64,000 bases of DNA from Dolomedes plantarius (Eukaryota > Arthropoda > Arachnida > Araneae > Dolomedidae). The notes below the pieces were generated by a model that worked only from the letters and a program-made list of their open reading frames with translations, did not search any database and had not been told where the DNA came from. Both the position numbers and the translations under genes were made by a program. This document shows, one piece after another, positions 56,040 through 64,000 of this stretch. Numbering within the stretch: the stretch's first letter is position 1; every line of letters starts with the position of its first letter. Location: the NCBI GenBank assembly GCA_907164885.2, contig OU015497.1, positions 68,779,480 to 68,843,479 on the forward strand, written 5' to 3'.

Positions 56040-56455
56040 CCCCCCCCCCTCCCTCCCCGTATTGCTCGGCCGCTCAGCTTACGTTTCCCTATTCAGAGAA
56101 TGAACAATAAGCTTCACCCCCGGATGAGAGGCAGAAAATTTGTGGGTGTGTGTGTGTGAGGAAATGTGAAACATCAACAGGTCCTTATCTTGAAGGGGAC
56201 GGGGATTAACAACTGTAACGAATCTGTTCGGAGAAGCGCAGCATTTAATAAGGCGTCCACATTCATCTGCATTGTACAGTATTCTGCGGGGGAAACCAGT
56301 GATTTATGGGCAGAGCGCCTGCAACGATCCTCCGATGGAGCTGTCCTCCGATAGAGCATCAAAGGGGGGGGAGGGGTTCGCGCGGGTCAAATGGTGTCAA
56401 GCGGGGTCGGGGGGTACTTGTCTGCATGAATGTGGATGTACCATAACGTGGGGTT
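56040..56455 (+). other. G/C-rich segment captured inside the Tigger element
   Basis: It includes a C10 run (56041), a (GT)n run (56146) and G8/G6 runs (about 56366-56414), in sharp contrast to the AT-rich element. Short frames on both strands have no family signature. Origin unknown. Confidence 0.5.
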
Positions 56456-56458
56456 CAA

Positions 56459-56706
56459 AAGATGAACAAATCTTGGGAAAATATTTTCTCTGATGCAATA
56501 AAAAATTGTTTCGTAAAATGTAAATTTTTAACAGACGTAACAATTGATGAATTAAATGATGAATCAATTACAAACGCAAATGATTTACCACCAAAAGGAA
56601 TGACAGAAGAAAATTTTTCCAATTTTGTAAACTTCGACAATGACTTGGTAGAATGAATTTGATGAAGAAAATACCATTAAAAAGTTTCCGTCACATGTTG
56701 AAGTTA
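56459..56706 (+). repeat. upstream duplicate of the Tigger transposase C-terminus
   Basis: The sequence matches 57891-58137 almost base for base (about four differences in 245 positions). It encodes MNKSWENIFSDAIKNCFVKC and the end FSNFVNFDNDLVE with its stop. It lies 5' of the transposase start, so it cannot be part of the normal gene order. Confidence 0.95.
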
Positions 56707-56826
56707 AATAGCCTTGAACATTTAACTGTACATTTTCTACGGAGATAAGTTCGACAGTTCGCTTTCGTGAAATCAGTGTCTCCTCGCTTTCGTGAAATCA
56801 GCCATATTTCTTGTGCTTTACTACAA

Positions 56827-58087
56827 TGTCTTTGAGACGAAAAGATCTTACTTTAAAAGAAAAAGTAAAGATTATAGAAATTGCAAAAGTAAATAAGTGT
56901 ACGCAATTAGAACTCTAAAAAATTTTGAGATATCCCAAGCTCAAGTTTCGAAATTGTTAAAAAATAAAGAAGAAGTCTTGAACGACTGGAAATGCAACAA
57001 AGATCTTAATCAAAAATGTAAATCTACAGGAAAAGAATCTGAAGTCGAAGATGCTCTTCTTCAGTGGTATGCTGAAAAACAAGCTTGTAATGTTCCAATT
57101 AGTGGATTATTATTGAATCAGAAAGCTGAAGATTTAGCACAACAGTTAAATATAACTGATTTTAAAGCTACAAATGGTTGGTTGTGCAGATGGAAAGCAA
57201 GAAACCAAATTTATTTTTAAAAAATTCACGGCGAAACAAGTGATGCTGATGAAGCCGCTGCCAGTTCTTGGAAAAATGTAGTTTTACCTGCTTTATTACA
57301 AGACTACAGTTCTTCATGTATCTGTAATTGTGACGAAACAGCACTTTATTACAGAGCAATGCCTGATGAGACTTTGTGCTTAAAAGGCGAAAAAGTTGTA
57401 GGAGGAAAAATCCCGAAAGACAGACTGAGAGTTTTATACTGTAGTAATGCTGACGGCAGTTAGAAAATGCCTCTTTTTGTAATAGGGAAATCCAAAAACC
57501 CACGATGTTTTAGAGGTGTAAAATCCCTTCCAGTTAAATACGAAGTGAATTCAAAAGCTTGTATGACTGCTAATTTCTTTCAAAATTTGTTAGTGTCATT
57601 TGACAATGAGATGAATAAGATGAAAAGAAAATCTATCCTTTTTAACGATAATTGTCAATCCCACAAAGTCGACGTAAGACTAGAAAATGTAGCACTTCAT
57701 TTTTTGCTTCCGAATACTACAGCTATTTTACAGCCAATGGACCGGGAAATTATATCACTTTTTAAGAGGAATTATAAAAAAGAAATCGTTAAAAAGATCA
57801 TAGCCTGCATAGATGATACTAGTGGATTTTCTATCAATAGCTCAACTAGTAAAATTATTAGAAACATTTCAATTCTTACAGCTGTTCAAATGATGAACAA
57901 ATCTTGGAAAAATATTTTCTCTGATGCAATAAAAAATTGTTTCGTAAAATGTAAATTTTCAACAGACGTAGCAATTGATGAATTAAATGATGAATCAATT
58001 ACAAACGCAAATGATTTACCACCAAAAGGAATGACAGAAGAAAATTTTTCCAATTTTGTAAACTTCGACAATGACTTGGTAGAATGA
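56827..58087 (+). pseudogene. Tigger-like transposase (CENP-B-type DNA binding plus DDE domain), broken
   Basis: The ATG at 56827 opens MSLRRKDLTLKEKVKIIEIA, the N-terminal CENP-B/psq-type helix-turn-helix. A frameshift/stop near 56920 is followed by NFEISQAQVSKLLKNKEEVL. A second helix-turn-helix region (Tc5/CENP-B type) includes QWYAEKQACNVPISGLLLNQ. Stops occur at about 57217 and 57461. The DDE core shows ICNCDETALYYRAMP (first Asp), LFNDNCQSHKVDVRLENVAL (second Asp) and PNTTAILQPMDREIISLFKR (third Asp). It ends NFVNFDNDLVE at 58087. All three Asp residues survive; three disruptions kill the frame. Tigger elements insert at TA, matching the (TA)n border. Confidence 0.92.
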
Positions 58088-58987
58088 ATTTGATGAAGAA
58101 AGTACCATTAAAAAGTTTCCGTCACATGTTGAAGTTAATAACGCTTGTGATATTATAAGATGTATCTTGGAAATGAAGCCAAATGCAGACATTCATTTAT
58201 TTTATAAACAGAAAATCGAATAACAGATTTGCTGTATTCACAGAACAGTAAACAGTCTAAAATATCCAACTTCTTTAGCCACAAATAAGTAAGTAACATT
58301 GTAATTATTTTCAAAAAATTAAGGGAAATTTGTATATTCTACAATAAAATTAGCTCATTTTTCATCAATTTTCTAAATTTCAATGTGTTTAAATTGTTTC
58401 TTACTTTTAATTAATAATTGTTTGTTAATTATAATATTTTAAATATGCCTATGGTTTAGGTAATTTTTAATGCTTTCTTGGTTTAACTGTAACTTTAAAC
58501 ATTGTGAGCGTGTTAATGTGATCCCGGATATTGGAATATCCCGCTTATTAGAATAATTTTTCGTGGCAAATTGGCTGTTCCATTAAGCGGGCTCGTATGT
58601 ATATGTGCACAGTATATAACAAAGACCACATAAAATATCACTCATTTTAATATTACACTGCATAAAATGAATAATTTTAAAATTTGAAGCAAATGGAAAA
58701 AGTTACATTTTCTCAAGTAAATCGCTTAAAGGAAAAAAAAAATTAGTTAATTTCTCACAGCAAACAAATTTTTCAAATCTCGGTGTAACACAAATATAAG
58801 ACCACTTATTTTTTTTTTAATCGTTTGTGTTTTTAAAACTATTTTATTTTTTCTTTCAAAATCGTAGATAAACTGTAACTTTACATCACAAAAAAGTCCA
58901 AACGATAATATTGTAAAAGAAAATAGAATTTAATTTGTTTGTTTTTATGAGGAAATTCACAATGCCGTTTTTATGAGGAAATTCACA

Positions 58988-60680
58988 ATGGAAGAGAATT
59001 ATCTGAACTAGAAGTTCGAAAAATTTGGTTTTATAAGGGCTCTGGAAGTAGGAACATGAAATAAGTAAGATACTTAAACGTTCTAAATCTGCTATTCATA
59101 ACGTTTTAAGTAAAATAGATTTTTATGGAAAATATAAAAGATCTGGCAAAAAGAGTAAATTACCAGCTCGCGATAATAGACGAATTTTCAAGCTTGCAAC
59201 GAAACAGAACTTCTCTACTCTTAAAATTACACAGCAGACAAGTAAAACTATTTCACATATGACAGTCTGGCGCACTTTAAGATCAAATTCAAATGTTGCT
59301 CTTCGGAAATTAAAAAGAAAACCAACACTGTTACAGCATCATAAAGAAGGAAGGCTGAAGTGGGAAAAGGAAGTCATGACCTGGGATGCTGCTTGGAAAA
59401 ATATTATTTTTTCCGACGAAAAAAATTTAATTTGGATGGCACGGACGGTAATATTTCCTACTGGCATGATTTACGAACGGAACCTCGGGTTTTCTTCAGT
59501 AGACAGATGGGTGGTAGGTCTATGATGGTGTGGGGAGCTTTTGCATATGAAGGGAAATGTGATCTGCAGCGAGTTCTTGTAAAAATGGACTCCATTTGTT
59601 ATCAACAACTGCTTTACCAACACCTTATACCTTTTGGCCCATTTTTAGGAGGATCAAACTAGAAATTTCAGCAATACAATGCGCCATGCCATGTGTCTAA
59701 ATCAACTAAAAAATGGTTTCAAAAAGAAAAAAAAACAAGGTCTTAAACTGGCCAAGCCTTAGTCCAGACCTCAATCCAACCGAAAACTTGTGGGGCCATT
59801 TGGCTCGTCAAGTGTATGCAAATAACCGTCAGTATGATTCTGTGTATGGATTGGTACTAGCTATCATGAATGAATGGAACAAAATTCCCAAATATTTGCT
59901 CGAAAATCTAATTAAGGTTGTCCGGGACACATTTTGAAAAAAATTTTATTTATTGAGTTAAAATTTTTAATTTTTTTGTGATGGTTAACCATATAATTTG
60001 TAAACAAAATCACATCATAAAACTTCTCAAAAAGTTTTTCAAAAATTTTAAAATTTAAAATTTTTAATAAAAGTGGAGTAATTTAAAATCGTTATAATTC
60101 GAAATATTATTTGTCGAATTTCAAATTTTTTTCATTTAGTTAAACAGAAATATTTAAATTTTAATTTTGATTCACCATTTTTAAAAATATTAATTTTTTA
60201 AAAAATTTAAAATATTTAGATTAAAAATTGCGAAAAAAATGATGTAACTTATTTTAAAAAATCATATTTTCCAAAGTAAATATTTTTTCAAATTTCCTGA
60301 ATCAAAATTAAAGTAAAATAGTTGAAAAAGACATTTTACAAGTTTCAACCATTTACCTTTAACGGTTCTTGACTTATAACAATTTAAAGACGAAAAAATG
60401 GGGCGAAAACACATCAAGCAGAAAAACGCACTTACAGGTTTAAACAACGATTGGTTACTATTAGAACGTTGCAAAAAAAATAATAATTTATCCTGTTCTA
60501 ATTAAGATAGAAACATTATTTAAACGTCATTTTAAGCGCAAAAGAACACAAAATTTTTTTTTATGCAATAATTTTTTTTCTCGAAAATTCGAAAAATTTT
60601 GTGTCCTGGACCCCCTTAATTCAATGAAAAATCGAGTATTTCAAGTTATTCAGAAAAATGGTGGATCAACATCATATTAG
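58988..60680 (+). pseudogene. Tc3-like transposase, frameshifted and split by a MITE
   Basis: The region following the ATG at 58988 gives ELSELEVRKIWFYKG, then in another frame AIHNVLSKIDFYGKYKRSGK and TISHMTVWRTLRSNSNVALR. WDAAWKNIIFSDEKNLIW holds the first catalytic Asp. A shifted frame gives GTDGNISYWHDLRTEPRVFF and MGGRSMMVWGAFAYEGKCDL. FQQYNAPCHVSKSTKKWF follows, with Tyr where family members have the second Asp. NWPSLSPDLNPTENLWGHLA carries the final Glu. The frame enters the MITE at LLENLI and resumes after it as SMKNRVFQVIQKNGGSTSY with a stop at 60680. Dead through frameshifts, the QYN change and the insertion. Confidence 0.92.
59916..60615. mobile_element. TTAA-flanked MITE, copy 3, inside a transposase frame
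   Basis: TTAA (59912-59915), then GGTTGTCCGGGACACATTTT; the far end is GTGTCCTGGACCCCC then TTAA (60616-60619). It is 700 bp, in the same orientation as copy 2. It interrupts the Tc3-like frame precisely at the TTAA, so it is younger than that element. Confidence 0.93.
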
Positions 60681-60911
60681 TTTTATTAAAAAAATTTGTT
60701 TTTACTAGTGGTCGTATAATTTTGTTACAGATATTTGATTGGAAAAATTTGAAATTGTTGATAAAATAATTAGTATATTTAAATATCTCTTAAAAATAAT
60801 ATACATATATTTTATATTTCATTTATTAACATAAAACTAATTTAATTTTAAAAAATTATACTATTTATAGTAAAAATCACAAAATCCACATAGGTCTTAT
60901 AATTTTGTTAC

Positions 60912-60935
60912 ACACTGTATATATATATATACAGT
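60912..60935. repeat. perfect 24-bp palindrome at the transposon border
   Basis: ACACTGTATATA and its mirror TATATACAGTGT form a perfect palindrome joining the Tc element's last bases to a short (TA)n and a CAGTGT. Confidence 0.85.
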
Positions 60936-62179
60936 GTCTGTATATATATATGGAAAGAGAGAGAGCGAGGAAGAGAAATACATTGTAGATAGATAAATCA
61001 GAAATATTTGCTTTTTAATGAGCTATTATTAATTTTAGATGTAACATGGCAAATAGAAAAATTTAACATAATTTCTTTTATTAATATTGAACAAATTTTC
61101 ACTACATTCTACATATATGTTCATAGAAGTAAATATTTTTATTTCTTTTCATACACAAAGCTAACGCAGAAGAAAAACGATAAATAACCTAAACAACGTT
61201 CTATAAATAGCTCGAAGTAGGTGCGAAATTCTTCTTCGAAATTACTACGTGCCATAATCTTTGAAACCTTCGTTCTCGAAAAGTAGAAAAGGAAAAAAAA
61301 TAAATCTGTCATACCTTTTAGAACAAATGCAAACATTTCCTAATGGGTTCGGACAATTTCGAAAATTATCTTCTTTCACGCAGAAGTCGACGTTGGCTGA
61401 TAAATAGAAAGTGAAAAGAGAAAAGAGGCGAAAATGGTTCCCGAAGAATTGAAGACTTGTAAAAGGTTTCCCTTTCTTTTTTTCTATAGTCGTCTAAAGG
61501 TTGGTCATTTAAGTGATGGACTATCGGGTGAAAAGTGCCTGGTACTTGGTCATATAAAGGAAATGAAAGTGCTGGACAAAAGGGAAAAAAGAAAAAAAAT
61601 TGAAGAAATCGGTTTTTATAATGAATAATTCTAGACAGAAAATTTTCTTGAAATTTCGAAGAATGGAAGATTCGATTAAAGTCTGAACTTTAACTACTGT
61701 AGAAGTAAAGGGATGGAGACGTATTATGAAAATAATTTATGTCCTCGAGAATTGGATGGAAGTATATTGTACTGTTCTTTTTCCATCTGTGATAAATATA
61801 TTACCTTAAACTTTTCTTTTAAAAACTAATAAATCCATCGTACTTGATCAAGTGTAGCAATAAATCTTTATTTTAAATTAAAAAACATATTTAAAATTAT
61901 TTGGAAATATTAAAATAATAACATTAATATGGTTTTAGCATCAATTGTATATAAAAATTACTTAAGACAAAATTATTAATACATGATTGCATGTTGTACT
62001 TAAAATATTATTTTGATAAGAGATAAAATGGTTTAGACGTTTGAAATCCCACCACAAATGTTATAAGTTAAGAGCAGTTGGGTTGTTTCTCTGCTGATAA
62101 ATTCAGCTGATGAATCTTAAACATAACTGGGTATAATGCTTTCGAAAAGCGTTTTGAGTCTACTTTTCTAGAATAATAT
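60936..62179 (+). other. intronic, AT-rich
   Basis: No gene recognised. Purine-rich GAGAGAGAGCGAGGAAGAGA follows at 60956-60975. The frames at 61139-61336 and 61434-61628 are unsupported. Confidence 0.4.
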
Positions 62180-62575
<396 letters not shown>

Positions 62576-63397
62576 AAATAACATTTAGACGTACATGTTC
62601 AGAATTGTAATACTTACTGTATTATTAACTTTCAAATGATGTTTGATAAAGGCCGCACTATCTTCATACAGCCAGCATTTGGCACCAGAAGATGAACTTT
62701 TTTCTATTGTTCAAGATTTTTTCTCTTTTAAGAGTATGAATTGAAGTTATCTATGTCAAGATCTGCGTGCAATGACGGGGACCAGATGACGTAGCTCCTC
62801 AATTCTTCCATATGTAACCAGTTGATTGTAATTAAGTATTAAAAAATCCGAAGGAGGAAGATCCTGACACCATTGATGTTCCACTTACCCGACCCATTTA
62901 GGATTAATGCATTTGAAATATTCTGAGCAGCATATTGTTTTCTAAAACATATCAAATTATTATGTAAACGAATAGTTTGAATAACTAATTTTACAAAACT
63001 TACGTGTGACATGAATAGTGCAAACATCTCCCTAGAAATAGCTTTGAGAAGGAATTTAACATGTTAAGATTGCTAAAATTGTGGATATATTTAACGTGTT
63101 TCAGTCTTTAATGACCCCTCTCTTTAAACTCAATGCTCGAATACTATTCTCCGGATTACATATACTTGAAAAAAAAAACATTTTTTTCTAAAAATTCTGT
63201 AGTTTCCTAATTTTTCTATAAACTCGCTAAATTCTCTTAAATATCGCCATAGAATCACCTATTGAAATATAGCGCTCAATTACAATAAAAAAACAATATT
63301 TATCATAAAATATCCATAAGTAAATTAGAAATAAAGAATATTTACAAATATTTATAACTATTCCCAGCTATTTACAGATATACGTTTTCTTCCGCAG
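62576..63397 (+). other. 3' end of the large dpr intron
   Basis: Non-coding; around 62860 the minus strand gives CQDLPPSDF, faintly like a mariner S-P-D-L-P-P-S-D-F-F block, without other support. It ends with the acceptor TTTTCTTCCGCAG. Confidence 0.5.
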
Positions 63398-63608
63398 GTG
63401 TCCTGGATCCGCAGGAAAGATTTCCATGTGCTGACTGTAGGCCTTGATATTTATACGAGCGATGACCGCTTTCAAGCCATCCACGCACATAACAGCAACG
63501 ACTGGACATTACAGATTAGATTCGCTCAACTTCGAGACGAAGGACCCTATGAATGTCAAGTCAGCTCTGATCCTAAAATTAGTTTCTTTGTCAATCTTAC
63601 AGTGCTTG
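63398..63608 (+). CDS. dpr-like: dpr-family Ig-domain protein, exon with second half of V-set Ig domain
   Basis: Acceptor TCTTCCGCAG (ends 63397) and donor GTGAGT (63609) bound the exon. The frame opens in phase 0 with GTG as an internal Val, not a start, and reads VSWIRRKDFHVLTVGLDIYT. It continues SDDRFQAIHAHNSNDWTLQI, RFAQLRDEGPYECQVSSDPK and ISFFVNLTVLG. Visible are the core Trp (SWIRR), the R-D-x-G-x-Y-E-C-Q-V F-strand Cys that pairs with the Cys of exon 27380, and an N-glycosylation site (NLT). These are dpr hallmarks (W-I-R-R-x-D, L-T-V-G, Y-T-S-D-x-R-F, Y-E-C-Q-V-S). The exon ends in phase 1, so the Ig module as a whole is flanked by phase-1 introns. The second Ig domain must lie downstream of the window. 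The frame from the ATG at 63444 is a shadow. Confidence 0.96.
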
Positions 63609-64000
63609 GTGAGTACTAATGTTTGAACCTAATCAAAAACAGTTACAACTTTATTATCTTTACTACCTGAATACCCGTACTCCGCGGTACCGAATACTTT
63701 AGCCAAATGAATTATGTAAATTGGTTAATTTAATTTAAATTAAATTTAAAAGTAAAGCGTTGTAATTCAAGGCCTTCCATAATACAATTTCATGACAGTA
63801 ATCGAGATTAAATGCGAGTTTTAGAGATTTGTTTTTATTTTAACGTAGGATTACGTTTCTCCATAACGGTCCTGCGGAAAGGAAAATTTCAGATGCCAAA
63901 ACCGTCTGTCCGTCCGTCCTCGCGAGTAATAATTTTGGCAGTGCACCAAACCCAGTCTGACGCTTGATCAAATTAAACAGAAACGTACCAAGACACGTCA
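63609..64000 (+). other. start of the next dpr intron
   Basis: It begins with donor GTGAGT. It contains CGTCTGTCCGTCCGTCC at about 63902-63918. Nothing else recognised. Confidence 0.6.

Larger units (their letters stand above)
58610..60917 (+). mobile_element. Tc3-like transposon with IR/DR termini, split by a MITE
   Basis: Termini CAGTATATAACAAAGACCAC (58610) and, complement from 60917, CAGTGTGTAACAAAATTATA are inverted. A second copy of the motif lies inside each end: GGTGTAACACAAATATAAGA at 58782 and, as complement, CTGTAACAAAATTATACGAC at 60730-60706. Outer-inner spacing is about 170-190 bp, the IR/DR layout. The transposase relic (58988-60680) is interrupted by the TTAA MITE at 59916-60615. 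Confidence 0.85.

Noticed and set aside
62839..63027. Minus-strand CQDLPPSDF as a mariner transposase relic
   Set aside because: A single nine-residue resemblance without flanking conserved blocks or terminal repeats.
63444..63626. Frame beginning MIFIRAMTAFKPS
   Set aside because: Shadow of the second dpr exon in another phase; it runs past the donor at 63609.

Overview
The window is eukaryotic nuclear DNA: very AT-rich, full of (TA)n tracts, with no operons, no rRNA or tRNA genes and almost no coding sequence. The only host gene I can support is a neuronal immunoglobulin-superfamily gene of the arthropod dpr (defective proboscis extension response) family, on the + strand. Two exons are visible, 27380-27636 and 63398-63608. 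Together they encode one V-set Ig domain, split by a phase-0 intron of 35,761 bp. Flanking phases are 1 on both sides, so more exons must lie outside the window. The dpr family, the large introns, and the mix of Tc1, mariner, rosa, Tigger, piggyBac and jockey relics suggest an arthropod. A spider or other chelicerate is my best guess; that is inference.

Layout. 1-27379 lies upstream of the first visible exon (an upstream intron, or 5' flank if this is an early exon). It holds a decayed Tc1 copy (380-1250), a 4 x 206-bp tandem repeat, a DDE relic (6301-6896), a piggyBac remnant (about 10620-11060), an alternating satellite (about 12980-14740), a 184-bp duplication carrying four CRE-like octamers, and two tRNA-headed SINEs around a TTAA-flanked MITE (16079-17412). 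It continues with a rosa-like DD41D element and a Tc1 element that share (TA)n borders (18358-21017), a pair of long direct repeats (21026 and 23384), a 3 x 345-bp repeat and a second TTAA MITE (26339-27053).

27637-63397 is the large dpr intron. It opens with a 146-bp tandem array (about 27685-30660) split by a Tc1 copy. It then carries a (TA)n-punctuated cluster of three DNA transposons (34928-39396), a three-unit duplication (44530-45590), dispersed repeats, and a jockey reverse-transcriptase relic (about 53545-54425). The last part is a Tigger element with an internal duplication (55692-58600) and an IR/DR Tc element broken by a TTAA MITE (58610-60917). A sequence with the form of a recursive-splicing ratchet point lies at 53201-53215.

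Nothing here works as a gene system beyond the dpr exons. All recognised transposase and reverse-transcriptase frames are broken. The window's interest lies in the intron architecture, the nested insertions (which allow relative dating and exact target-site reading) and the tandem arrays. I saw no CRISPR array, origin or bacterial-type system.
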